64,000 nucleotides of DNA, taken from Anastrepha obliqua (Eukaryota > Arthropoda > Insecta > Diptera > Tephritidae). The stretch is taken from the NCBI RefSeq assembly GCF_027943255.1, contig NC_072895.1:77626001-77690000 (forward strand), read 5' to 3'. Below, one piece after another: positions 22,210-34,528 of the stretch (position 1 is the stretch's first letter; every line of letters begins with the position of its first letter). Under the pieces are notes generated by a model. The model had not been told where the DNA came from. It ran no database searches and worked only from the letters and a program-made list of their open reading frames with translations. Position numbers and translations under genes: made by a program.

Positions 22210-24645
22210 AGCTCAATTCTTCTTAACGTCCTTACCTAGGAATTCTGGTACTTAGATCTTTTTTCAAACCATGAAAAACTAATTACGAAGTTAATGAACC
22301 ATTTGTCACTTTTGATATATCGGAGCAGCGTTCTACCATCCAGAAAGCTATACTATCTCTCTCTATTTCTAAAAAAAACAAAAATTTGATCCCATTTATT
22401 GCTATCATAGTTTTAAAACAACGCACTCTTACTCCAATAAATCACAAAACCTCATCAAACCAATCCTCTTCTTTCTACTTTATAGTGAAATAAGTTTACA
22501 ATCATTATTGATTAACGGCACTGTTTCGAGATTTCATAAGAGAATATTTTTTATACGTAAGTGGTATCCTCCTTTAATTGAGCAAGTAATAACAACAATC
22601 ACAAAACAGATCATGCTTAAAAATATCTTTCAGTATTAACTGGGCTCTCGAAATGTTATAATTTACTTCGCCTCGAGGTGGTTGATAATTCAGCGCCTAA
22701 AATTGAGATAAGAGGTTTGCATTACATCTTAAAGCTAAAAACAATTTTTTTGTGAATAAAAAAATATTATTCTTTAAGAACGTAAATTTTAAAGAAGCTG
22801 TTTTTATATGGTCCTTCACACTTGGATTCAAGTTAATCCTCATTACCAACACCAATGGTTTATCGAACATTCTTAAGTACATCAAACAATTTTCTTCTTA
22901 AATATCCCCATTGACTTAATAAAATGGCATTTATTCGAGTATGGAAAGGCGATGTCAACGGCAGGCATTGTGTATAAATTTTAGGCAATCTGGGAGGAAG
23001 TGAAGCTTATATCACGCGTGTAAGCCAACATCCTACCAACAAGCAGATGGAATTCGTAACACTATGCAGTGCGTGTGTATTTATGTGTACATAAATGTCC
23101 ATAAGTATATAAATACACTAACTGGTTCCCTAGCCGTTTTATGACACTTACAAACATTGCTGGTTCGACTCTCTGTTTTTCCTCGTATACAAATTCTTCC
23201 CGACAACAGACTATAGCGGTGCCTCCATTGCTCTTCACCTGAAAATCTTCTCTAACCGCACAGCCGCAGATTAACCAAAAACGCTACAATGCCCTGCTAA
23301 CCCATAAATCTTGTTGCCTTCTACACACGATTTTTTCTCACATACTGACGTACGAGTCTATGCCGTTTTGTTTAAGTTACCAATGCCTTTGTTTTTGTCG
23401 TGTATACTTGCTTCTGCCGGCTTCATATTTTAGCATGCAGGTTGTGCGGTTTGGGCGAATTCACGTGTCTACCGCATCCTGGGAAAATCCCCGAAAATTA
23501 TTGCCACTACTCCACGTAGTTTGCCACACTTCATTACTTGTTTTGTTTTCTTCATCCTCATCTCTTCTATACCGTTAGCTTGCTCTGAATTGCGTCCGTT
23601 TTATGTTAATGAAGTGAGCATCCTTATTCAGTCAGGCTTACAGCCTTGCAGCGCAAATCTTTGGTCGTTTGCGGACACGACACGCTTTGTTATTGTTTTC
23701 ATTGTAACTGTTGGTATTACTGTTTGCGGGTTGCTGCCTCTCAACACTGTCATACACATTCAAACATGCGTCCATGCATTGTCACTTCGCCACACGGTAG
23801 TGCCAGATTGTTACTATTAACACCAAATTCTGGCAGTAACCGGTAACTGCACATTTAAAGAAGCTACCACCCCTGTCAAAAAAAAAATTTTCTTTTTCTG
23901 ACCAGCCAATGTGCGGACTCCTGTGCTCTTGCCGCTTATAAATCTTAATCCTGCCGTTTTGGTTCATGCCGGTTGCTGGAAGTGTCAACTGCCAAAAACT
24001 TTCCCCCTACATCAAACCCCTACACACTTTGACCATGAATATTTTCAGAAACTTATATTTTTAAGAGCCAGCAGCTTGAAGAAATTAGTTAAATTTGCAT
24101 GCAGGTGTGCAGATCCAAGAAAATAGTTATTCTAGTCGTTGTTTCTTTTCCTTTATAAAGTATTAATTAAAATAATTACAGTCACATATTTGTGATTTTC
24201 GTGGCCTCGAAATTTGATAGTGCTTATATATCCATTTTATTTAATCTACTGTGATAATTTTTATGTTTTGAAGTAAACTTTTGTTAGATTTGAGTATCTT
24301 TAAGTTGGATTATGTGGCTTCAACAGTTTTATAATTCACAAGAATTATGTGAGATAATTGCAAATATGACCATTAGAAAACATGTTGCAAAAAATTCTTC
24401 TGGACAATATCACATACATATATAATATATAATTTTTTTGGAATATGATATTCCTCCAACAAACGTACATATCAAAAAAACAGATCAAAAGTGGTATTTT
24501 GCCCTTTTCAGTTTTTTATTTTCTGAGCAGTAAAGGATATTTTGCAAGCTTCAACTTTGAGTTTTTGAATTAAAATTTGTTGTTATTATTATGAAGGGAT
24601 TTAGCACTGCGACCTGAAAGATCTAATGTATGTATAGTATCCTCT
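22210..24645. other. no recognisable gene
   Basis: AT-rich with a pyrimidine-rich block at about 23150-23800. The open frames in it are probably a consequence of strand composition. No homology was recognised. Confidence 0.4.
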
Positions 24646-24649
24646 TCAT

Positions 24650-24925
24650 GGATTCAGAGAATTTTTCTGAGCCCAACTTCCTCACTAAATTTTAGTGTTT
24701 GTGCTATTTTATTGAGTTTTATTTCCTCCTCTGGTAAAACATGCTTACTCAGATGTTTGTCCTTATGAATCAGTGCTGCGCACGATCCGAGCACAAGTCT
24801 GGCGTTTTCATCTTCCTACAATTTTAGTCGGAGTAGGTTAATAAGTTGATGATTCATTCTACAATCCCTCGTTAGCATTCCTGTGATGATTCTAAATTTA
24901 TTATTTAGCTCCGTACAATCTTTGA
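24650..24925 (-). pseudogene. non-LTR retrotransposon ORF2, C-terminal fragment
   Basis: The minus strand gives LRIITGMLTRDCRMNHQLIN, then LRL, a stop, EDENARLVLGSCAALIHKDK, HLSKHVLPEEEIKLNKIAQT and LKFSEEVGL. This matches the C-terminal cysteine-containing region that follows RNase H in non-LTR elements of the kind at 46718-47221 (there LLTGYLTGHCSLRCHLNNIG and then EHVLCECP). The cysteine-histidine motif is partly lost. Only the last part of the ORF survives. Confidence 0.55.
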
Positions 24926-24929
24926 ATCG

Positions 24930-26035
24930 GTTTGGTTTAAAGACACCTATCATTGATTTTGATTGCGATGAACCCGGTAGATTGTCCCAGTATAGTCTTT
25001 TTGATATTTTCTCTAAAAAAAAGAGAAGAGAAGTTATTCTTTCCTAGACCACACGATCTGTTTCATCAGAGATTCGTTACATTAGCTTGACTCTCCTACT
25101 TGACGTATCCCTGAGAAATATATAGAAAAATGGTTTAAAGATGCTCTTCCTCAAAACACAATGGTTTCGTGGTTTCGGCGTTTACAGGTTTCACACACAC
25201 GAACGAAGATTTGCCTTCATATAAGTACATATAAACAATCTATATCCTATGCATATACATAAAAAAAGTGATTTCCGCGAAAAACTTACAATTTCATAGT
25301 CCAATAGAGTGACACCTTGTATCCGAAAACCCATACAGATATGCGAGTTGATTACACTCGTTTTTGGTGGTTCTTCATGTCTTGCAGGCTGACCATAAAC
25401 TCCCTAAAAGATTACCAAAACATTTGAAATCTTATTAGCAACTCGCCCGTAAGGTAATCCAAATTTTACTGGCCAATATCAGAAAATGCATCAACGCAAG
25501 CTTCAAACAAGCTGAAAGGCGAATAATGAAGAAAACAGGAACGGGAACACACTTTCATTTTATGACATAAATGTTTTTCGTCTTGCTCAAAATAACATCC
25601 CATTTGTATTTAATAGCGCCCGCGAACCAATTACAGCGATAGGTGCGATGTCACGTAGAGGTAAGTGGAGATTAATTTTGATCCGCTCATTATAGCCATA
25701 TTTAACGCAGAGCAAGCAAGGTGCGCAACGGTCATATGCAATTTGAAAATTTTAAAAAGATAATTTAAAAATAACTCAGTCTAGAACTTTGTTACCTCTT
25801 AAAAATTATTTTCAAAATTATTTATTACACTTACATATCTCTTCTTCTTCTTCTTAATTCTTAATCTACATAAATGTAATTGACTTTATTTTTTATTGAA
25901 TAACATTAATTATATAACTTCTAAAATGTACAGTGTGATCAAATTAGAGATATGGGATTTTAAATTGAAATAAAACAACGAAACTTCAAATTGATTGGGC
26001 AATACAATTTATTATTTTTTTTAGAACCACTCATG
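24930..26035. other. no recognisable gene
   Basis: AT-rich with a short CTT run near 25850. Nothing was recognised. Confidence 0.4.
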
Positions 26036-26039
26036 ACAT

Positions 26040-26737
26040 TTATTTTTTGAAGATAATCCCTTTCAAATGTTGGCCGTAATTCAGCCATACGTAAACACGA
26101 ATTTAGAATGACTTCGGTCGGTATCTCGTGAATAACTTTAGAAATTTTGGCTTCCAATGCCTCAATCGAAGCTGGTTTATCTGCAAAACATTTAGACTTT
26201 ACATACCCCCACAAATAAAATTCTAAAGGTGTGATATCACACTATCTTGGTGTCTGAGGCGAGATATAAATTGCTCACCTAAAAGACGACGCAGAAAATT
26301 CATTGTTTCACGGGCTGTATGGCATGTAGCGCCGTCTTGTTGAAACTAAATGTTGTGGAGATCACGGACTTCAATTTCCGACATCAAAACTTTGTTTATC
26401 ATCGCGTGATTGCGTTCGCCATTCACGGTTATATTGGTGCCAGCCTCGTCTTTGAAGAAATATGCGCCGATGATTCCTTCAGCCCATAAGCCACTCCAAA
26501 CGGTTGTTTTCAATGGATGTAATGGTTGTCCGTGAATGGCTTCGGGCTACTTTTCAGCCCAAATACGGTAATTCTGCTTATGGACGTAGCCATTAAGTCA
26601 AAAATGCGCCTCATCGCTGAACGGTTATATACACCATAAGTTGGCCTGAGCGCGCGATAAACTTTTCACAGAGCCTCGATTTTCGTAATACAATTGTACG
26701 ATTTGTATTACTTCCCTTTTTCGAACTTAGTTTTCAT
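26040..26737 (-). pseudogene. mariner transposase, HTH fused to catalytic core
   Basis: From an ATG at 26737 the minus strand reads IQIVQLYYENRGSVKS (first HTH), then goes almost directly to FSDEAHF, the first catalytic aspartate. It continues NGYVHKQNYRIWAEK, LKTTVWSGLWAEGIIGAYFF, TNITVNGERNHAMINKVL and FQQDGATCHTARETMNFLRR (second aspartate). It ends with the C-terminal WGYVKSKCFADKPASIEALE and a stop near 26040. There are several in-frame stops and frameshifts. The second HTH and linker are missing, as in the related copy at 49716, but the junction is different. All catalytic neighbourhoods are present, but the gene is dead. Confidence 0.85.
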
Positions 26738-26815
26738 CTAGTGAAACTTCAAAAAAGTAGTTTTACCTGCTTTGTATTATAAGAAACATGTTCTCAATCA
26801 GAATTTGCCTTATAC

Positions 26816-28430
26816 CTACATCATAATTCTTAATTCATCTGTACTATTATTTGGATTAGCAGGATTTTTATGCTTGTAAGTGTCTAAGGCCATGAGCGCA
26901 ACTTGGCTGTCGCTGCAGACACATATCGATCTGCCTCTCCATCGGTTTTTCACAACAATGTTCATCGCTTCTTGAACTGCATACACCTCCGCTTGAAACA
27001 AAACACAGATGCATGCATTCCAAGAACAAAGTGCAGTTTTGTCCTGCTGGATTCCACGTAGATCCCAGAGCCGGAACCAAGCTCGGTCCTGGAGCCATCC
27101 GTAAAAATGCGAAAACAGTGTTTGCCGGGCTCATTTTCAGAGTGTGACCACGACTGAGCCTCTGCCAGCACTACACTGTACCTCTTTTTTGTAAGTACGA
27201 CTCTTGATGGCATGGAGTCAAGGGGCATGGAGAGAATCGTTGGATCGATGTCCATGCCTTCTCTGTTTTCCAATGCCAGATAGGGGCCGTACCAATTCCC
27301 ACTGTGTTTCAGCCTGCACATGGCCTTCAAGACCTCTCCTTGGATGAAAGCATCAAGTGGTGGCAAACCAATCAGAGCATCTAATGCCGGGCCTGCAGTA
27401 GTCGGAAAAGCTCCGGTGCAACATATGTTGCCACAGTGCGTTGTAGTCCACGAGAGAGAGTATACTCATCCAGACTACTGATGCATAGATGATAATAGGT
27501 CTTATCATAGCCGTATAGATCCATAGGACCTTGCTAGGAGAAAGACCCCACGTTTTCCCAAAGACACCATCGCACTGCCAGAAGGCTGTCAGTGCTTTGG
27601 ATGTCTTTGTTTCATCGTGTGATTTCCAAAGAAGTTTACTATCAAGGATTACTCCAAGATATTTGATTTCTTTGGATAGCTGGATTGTGAGTCCTTTTAG
27701 CTTAGGCAGAACGAGTCCATCAAGTTTCCTCCTTCTGGTAAAGAGAACAATACCAGTTTCGGTGGGGTTTGCCGATAGCCCTGTCGCACAGCACCAAGTG
27801 TAAACCATATCCAATGTTTTTTGTACTTTTTTACAGATGTTCATAAGCGAAGGGCCCGTTATCAAACAGGCAACGTCGTCCGCATATGCTTGTGTGTAGA
27901 CTCCAGCACCATTTAAGGCGGTGAGTAGAGGATCGATCACCATGCACCAGAGCAATGGAGACCAGCAGATCCTCCTCCGCGCGCGTCGTGACGATTCTTT
28001 GAGCTAGCATTGAACGAATCCAATTCACCAGCACCCGGTCTACACCATGTCTGCTGGCAGAGCTGCACATACTGCCGAAAGTGGCATTATCAAAAGCCCC
28101 CTCTATATCCAAAAAGATGCCCATAGCGTAGTCTTTTCTGTCGATGGCCCACTCTATCCTAGCAACAAGGTTTTGCAGTGCCGACTCGCAGGATTTTCCG
28201 CTTTGATAGGCATGCTGAAATGGAGAGAGTGGGTGAACCTGCAGCGACTTCTGACGCATATGCAACTCCACTAGCAGTTCGAGACTTTTCAGCATGAAAG
28301 AGGTCATGCTGATAGGTCTAAAGCTTTTGGGGCTGGTGTAGTCGTCTCTCCCAACCTTAGGGATGAAAGCGACCCTCGCCATCCTCCCCGAGCGTGGTAT
28401 ATAATCCAGTGCCAAGCATGCAGTGAGATG
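26816..28430 (-). pseudogene. non-LTR retrotransposon ORF2: RT plus RNase H (I/LOA-like)
   Basis: This is the longest transposon coding remnant in the window. In order on the minus strand: LTACLALDYIPRSGRMARVA, FIPKVGRDDYTSPKSFRPIS, the motif A block MGIFLDIEGAFDNATF (28150-28050), LSPLLWCMVID, and AYADDVACLITGPS (27900). Then KYLGVILDSKLLWK, FGKTWGLSP and PIIIYASVVW. A frameshift near 27357 leads to LPPLDAFIQGEVLKAM and the RNase H motifs IFTDGSRTELGSGSGIY (about 27090), FQAEVYAVQEAMN (26990) and CVCSDSQVALMALD (26910). RT and RNase H acidic residues are intact. The RGCPQGG block before LSPLL is deleted with a frameshift at 27965. The 5' endonuclease and the C-terminal tail are absent. Confidence 0.9.
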
Positions 28431-28434
28431 ATGG

Positions 28435-30585
28435 TGATGTTGAGATATTAGATAACATTTTAATCCAACTCGGCATATTAGAAATGCATGGTAGTTTAAA
28501 CCGCTTTGTGCACAATTCGAATTTATGGCAGTGATGATTTTTTCTTAAGTTTACATACTATAAATATAATAATAATATTATATATCAGTCAATACATGAC
28601 CACATATCCCGCGATTACGCAGCATGGAAATTAGAAATGCAATGCTTTGGTTGCAAATTGCGCAGTGTAAAAAATAAATAAATCGAATAGTCCCAATCTC
28701 TTTTCAAAAATAAAAGTAACCTACTGCCTCTATTTTAAGTTGTCGCTGGTCGGGTAAAGCTCCACACTTTTTGTGTGCGTTAACATAGGTAGCATAGGTA
28801 TAAATAAATACACAAACAGGCTAACAGGAACTGAATCTCCACATGCTCACCTTACTTCGTTCATTTTCATCACTTCCATTCTCTATTTTTGTTGTTTTAC
28901 AACCTTTCTAAGGCCAAGGAACGCATCGAAATGTGAATACACTCCTATAAAATGTTCGCTCATTCGGTCGGTTGGTATGTGATTATTTGGCTCTTTCATT
29001 CTTTCTTTCTATCCACGTTTTCGAATAATGGTCAACAAATAAATTGGTGTTTCGTATTCAGCTCTACACCATCTATCTATCCGCTATATATGTTTGTGCT
29101 CGTTTGATACATTTCGGTACACGATGTCATTGCCATTCCAAAGCCAGGATTTTCTTAGCAGCAGGAGCAGTGAGTGCAGCAAGCCTTACACGCATTCCCA
29201 CACATAGCAGCAGCTGGCGGAAAAGAAGATATGCAACGAGAACAAGGCAATGCGCAGTGCATCGCATTTGTGGGAAACTCCATTTGACTTTTCATTCGAC
29301 ACGAGTTTGTCCCAGTTCCCAATTTGCAGTACTGTTTCTCGTTGTTGTGAATACATTATATCGGAAGCTGTGTGTTTGAAGCAGCGCATAATGAAAAAAG
29401 TTTCCAATTGGCCCATTCATCTTGGCGGGATTTCTTTGTTCTTTGTTTGCCTACTCTCTCATCAGTCATTTTCCAACTACCGTAATTTAATGGGGGAAAA
29501 ACTTTCTTCATTTGTTCTATGTTGGCAACAAACGAAGAGGGTATAAAAACTTTACCACTCTACAAATCGCGGAAATTATAACTGATGTGCGTACAAATGA
29601 TCAACTCTACCAAAAATGTCAAAAAAAAACCTAATTATTTTAAAGTAATAAAAAACTCGACGAACGTTTAGTTGGCATGTGCAAAATTTCAGGTTAAACA
29701 GTTTTCCGAAAAATAAACAGTCCTTTCTGTAGTTTACCAATTCCATTAGTCTAGAAATATGCATTATGAACGCTCTGATCACGTTCCTCAATATTCAGCT
29801 GTCTTCATAATTAACGTAATGAAAGTTGGACCCTGACAATATGCGCCGTCAGGCTATACATTTTATTCTTCATCTCGCTGTTTCTTGTTTTAGGGCTTTC
29901 GCGGGCATACAGTTAACCATATAAGTATGTATAAGTACTATAGTTGTTTACTAAGTTACCTCCCACATTTGAAAATAATACATACATTTATACATGCACA
30001 AATTGTCAACTTTTACATTGCATGTTATTAGGCTTACATGCCACTTAAAAATTAAAAGCATCAACAAAGCCGCTAGTCTCTGCATTTTAAGCATTTTCAT
30101 GAATAACACTGATCAACAGCAATGTGTCTTTTCTAGTGCCAGTTGTGTCGTAAATAGTGTTAATTTAGATATTTTGAAAAATAAATATATTTCCTACTAC
30201 GCCGTTTTAGTGGAAGTTGCTCAAAAATTGCTGTGGGTTTTAAAAATTTGTTGAACACGAAAGAACACTTGCTTTATAAGGAAGAAAATTCTCAACATTT
30301 GAGCGAAAAAAATGCCAAAATTCTAAAAGGTTATGCTATTATTGCAAAGAAGGGATTTCCATATGTACATTTTGCTCCATATTTTCATTTATACACAGGC
30401 TACTCTTAAAGGTCTTACGTCCGTGTCCAGATCTAACTAAACGCCTGAGTTTTATGAGCAAGGGAGAAATATGGTATGGTGATTATAGCGGTACTTGTTT
30501 TCTACTTATTTTCTACTTATTATTGTACTTTTTTAAGAAGTTAGTTTTATTGAATCATGTAAATATTACAAAACAACTTTAAATT
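28435..30585. other. no recognisable gene
   Basis: Mostly AT-rich; a less AT-rich patch at 29040-29540 is open on both strands but shows no domain. Confidence 0.4.
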
Positions 30586-30586
30586 C

Positions 30587-31510
30587 TCATCCGAAATAGT
30601 CACCATTTGCTTTTACACAAGCCTTCAAACGAATAGGCCATTCAGCTATTGTAGCACATACGGTTTCCATGGATATTGACGGCGCTGCTCGAACCAAAGA
30701 TTGTTTGAGATTCTCCAAATTCCTGTGAGGTATTCGAGAGACCATGTTCTCCAAGTCTGACCAGAAACTGTTGTTCAATGGATTCAGATGGGGACTTCCA
30801 GACGACCAATCTTCTGAGGTTATGAACCCGGGAGCCACTGCTGGGTGGTTTTAGCCTTATGGGCTGGAGCTGAATCTTCCTGGAAGATCCAATGCTCTCC
30901 ATTGAAGAGAGTACTACTCAAGTGCTTTACCGTGCCTTCTTAGCCATTTTCCCGGTACACTTTTCCCCGGTCTTAAGCCGTTTTTCGTAGAAATTAAGAG
31001 ATGTAATGTCTTAGCAAAGCACTCCCCACCAAACCATTACAGAGACTGGATGATGACCACGCTGTGAACCCTTGGAACAAGATTCTTTGCGTCTTTAAAA
31101 GACGCAAAGCTACAAAATTTATGTTTTTTTGTTTTGCTTATTACAAACTTCTTCAACAGTGAAACTTTTCTCATCTGTGAGAATAATATAATATTTTCAT
31201 GGCCGTTGACCGCATGCTACCGAAGAAGCTGCTTGCATCTGTCGACATCTAAGGTTTCGCATCTAAGCACGTTGTCAAAAAATTACTAGTTGAGCGACGG
31301 GGACTTTCATGTGGAGATCATCTCTAGTTAGTCTTTACATAGATCTGGTCGATACATCCATTTCCCTGGTCATGATTTTCTGCTTTTTAAGGGGATTTCT
31401 GCGAATTCTTTCTCGAACGGCCTTTCGAGCTACGCGAGGACGACCACTTCTTTTTCTGTCTGTCACCACTGTGATCTATCCTCAGAATCCTGCGATTTGT
31501 AGAGTGCTCT
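30587..31510 (-). pseudogene. mariner-like transposase, nearly full length (mori-like)
   Basis: The minus strand shows, from about 31500 downward, VTDRKRSGRPRVARKAVRER, IRRNPLKKQKIMTREMDVST and RSM.RLTRDDLHMK, the HTH and linker. Next come RCRQMQAAS and a degraded ENI...EKF (first catalytic region). It continues LPGFITSEDWSSGSPHLNPL, NNSFWSDLENMVSRIPHRNL, ENLKQSLVRAAPSISMETV and a C-terminal RLKACVKANGDYFG with a stop at 30587. In the third catalytic motif SPDLNP the aspartate has become histidine (SPHLNP), so the enzyme would be inactive even without the frameshifts. The C-terminus resembles the fragment at 597. Confidence 0.8.
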
Positions 31511-31529
31511 CTCTTGAAGCATAAATTAC

Positions 31530-33895
31530 ATTAGCTTACAAACTAGGCTTCATGAAATTATTTTTCAAACAAACGTAGCACAACAAAACTGACTCAACCA
31601 ATGGGAGTGCTTTTTGTTTGGTATCAAACTTTGAAATCTTAACTATCCCCTTGTATAAACTGCATTTATCAACTATTCACTATTGCTATTAAACATTTTA
31701 AAACAAAATTATTTTTTTGTAATTGCTGTTTGTGTGTATGTTCTGTGTACCAAGCAGAACGAAGTTGTGCAAGCGGGAATAGGGCAGGCAAACTAAAGAT
31801 GCAAAATGAATGCTGCCTAATTTCTATATCTGTTGATTGTTTTCTGTGCTGCTCGCTACTTTTTCATGCTTTCACTACTCTACCTTAATGGCAGAGCTTC
31901 ACATGTCGGGTATTTACTATTACTGCAAGTATATACAGATTTTGAATTTAGAAATATTATATATTTTATAAATTCATCGATAATCCTTTTTTAAATCGAC
32001 GGAAATCAATAACCGATGTCTAACTCGTAAACAGCTCGCTCGATTGAAATGTAATTTCAATAATTAGAATAACTAACAACAGTTAAGTTGGCGGAGGAAA
32101 GCGAATCATGAAAGTTAAAAAAAAACAATAGAATATAAGATAATACAGATAACACTGGAACTTATTTGTGAATTTAACCGATAGTTTCAGGTTTCTGTCA
32201 GAAAGGTGTCAGGTTTCTGTTCTATGCTGCGAATTTCGCAGATTTTTTACCTGTAATGACGAATAGGTGGCTCTTTACATCTGGTTCCCAATAAGAAGAG
32301 AAAATTTACATACATACATACATACATACAAACATACATGATACATTTGTTGTTGGTATGTTAGTTAGTACGCGTTATGTTGACTGGTGTAATCTGCAAG
32401 ATTGTATGCATTCGAAGTGGCATGCATATTCTATGTAAATGAGTGTTAGCGTGCTTGTGTGCGCGTTCGCCATATTGTTAATAAATGCATATGCGCCTGA
32501 ATGCATGCACAAGTACAAGTAACGATAATTTTCTTTCTGCTTTTTAAATGCACGTCACGGGCCCTCATGGGCACCACATCCACCCACCTGCTGGCCGTGT
32601 CTATATTCATTACCATATGGCTAACACAGACTTGCCTATAAAGGCCTGTATGCGTACGACATGTTGACAAGGCTTAAAATACAACAATCAGCAGCAACCT
32701 CTCACAAGAAAATAACGTCGTAGAGTCGCAAAGGTAATGGACTACTATGACATTTCTCCAAACAGCTGCCAGCGACCCCAAGTTGGCAGTCACCAGTCGC
32801 CAGTATTTTATATACTTGTAATTTTACCCGCTCAATGCCCCTTTTTCAAGCCATCCAAAGCAAAAGTGCCATTACTTCGCACTTACTTAATATGCTTTTT
32901 CTACTCTTTCCTCCCTTTTCTTTCGTCTTTCATTCTAAGTACATATTTATTCATTGTGTTTTATTTTAATGGCTGTCCGTTGTTACCATTTAATTTCGTG
33001 TAATTGACAATTGTTTACCTTTCTCGTGCATGGCGCCTAAAAGGTAGTTGCATTTGGTACTCCATGGTTGTTTTATGAGTTACGAGGGCGTTGGCAACAA
33101 AACGCGACACCTGATAAACATGATATGTTTACCAAGTTTGATGGTTCTTTAATTCCCTGCCTCGAAATAATAAAAACAGCCCATTATGAGTAGTGAATAT
33201 AGGTTCAAGCAAATTTGCACATAATTATTGACATAGCAATAGTACCACGAACTTTTATAACAATTCAAATAAATATATTTCGCATGATGTGTGATTTGAA
33301 AAGCTTTCTAATTTTCGTGTAAATACAATATATGTATTAGCAAGAATATGGGCACTGGTGGCAGCGTGACAGTTCATGATATTTGTGTAAATATATTTGC
33401 TTTTAGGGGAAACCATAATGCCAGGAGTTTCTTTATTTATCATGAATATAATCTCTGTTTCGCTGTTTTTCATTGGAATTCATAGAAAGCTTACTCGCCG
33501 GCTCCAAAGCGGCAAATTTGTGATAAACCAGTGATAAAGTACTTTTTACTAAACTCAAACTTGATTCATTCCCGGCCAATCTTTGGTAACTCCCATGTGC
33601 TCCATTGTGTTTTTTGGCGTTTTTAAGTCTTTTGGTAAAATCAAGCAAAATCGTTTAAATGTAAACATCACTAGGGACCTGTCAGCAGAATTAGCCCCGC
33701 TCATTTCACACGAATTCTTACGCTCATTCAGACGGTAGCGAAGTAAGATGAGGGTGGGCTGTGTAGATTTTCTTCGTATATCACCAACGCAATCTCGGCT
33801 TTTTCGTAAACAAATCGCGTTTTTCTTCAAAAGCCCTGGGAGCCGGGTAAGAATCTGCTGTTGGCCACACCAGCTTTACTTGAATACCGAATACA
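31530..33895. other. no recognisable gene; short (TACA)n
   Basis: AT-rich. A (TACA)n microsatellite of about 23 bp lies at 32308-32330. Minus-strand frames between 33433 and 33830 have no homology I recognise. Confidence 0.4.
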
Positions 33896-33899
33896 GTAG

Positions 33900-34043
33900 C
33901 GAAAAAAGTAAACGAATCTGAGATGAATTCTGGATGGTATTGGAAAAATAATTTCCATAGCTTTTGGCAAGTCGATTGCTTTGCGCAGGGAGTGGCATGT
34001 GGCTCCACCTTGCAGAAACTGATGGTCTCCATATTCCTCATTT
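33900..34043 (-). pseudogene. mariner catalytic fragment, 3' side of a split relic
   Basis: The minus strand reads EEYGDHQFLQGGATCHSLRK followed by AID, the block around the second catalytic aspartate (usual QQDGATCHTAR..ID). The aspartate is replaced by glycine. Homology fades after this block. The fragment stops at the start of the repeat element at 34053. The N-terminal HTH of a mariner of the same type lies on the other side of that element (37262-37540), same strand, so one relic was probably split. Confidence 0.55.
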
Positions 34044-34201
34044 TAAGAAAAAGAGGTTGTCTGTAAAGTCGGTTTACTGACGATAGTTTAACGTGATAAC
34101 GTCATAAGAAAATACTGATTGAATGGTTGCATTTTTCAAAAGAAAATTTTAATTTTATTTGTTTGATAGATATTTTGTATGGATATAGAGAATGAGTTAA
34201 C

Positions 34202-34528
34202 ATTAACATAACATAACATAACATAACATAACATAACATAACATAACATAACATAACATAACATAACATAACATAACATAACATAACATAACATAACATA
34301 ACATAACATAACATAACATAACATAACATAACATAACATAACATAACATAACATAACATAACATAACATAACATAACATAACATAACATAACATAACATA
34401 ACATAACATAACATAACATAACATAACATAACATAACACAACATAACATAACATAACATAACATAACATAACATAACATAACATAACATAACATAACATA
34501 ACATAACATAACATAACATAACATAACA
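34202..34528. repeat. (CATAA)n pentanucleotide microsatellite
   Basis: About 65 uninterrupted units of ACATA/CATAA, with a single substitution (CACAA) near 34438. The long minus-strand frames through it are repeat artefacts. It sits exactly between the left arm of the composite element and the satellite array. Confidence 0.98.

Noticed and set aside
25655..25668. AGGTAAGT as a ratchet point
   Set aside because: There is no pyrimidine tract upstream (GATGTCACGTAG).
33433..33830. Overlapping minus-strand frames between the mariner fragment and upstream sequence
   Set aside because: No homology recognised; they may be unrelated sequence next to the split mariner.
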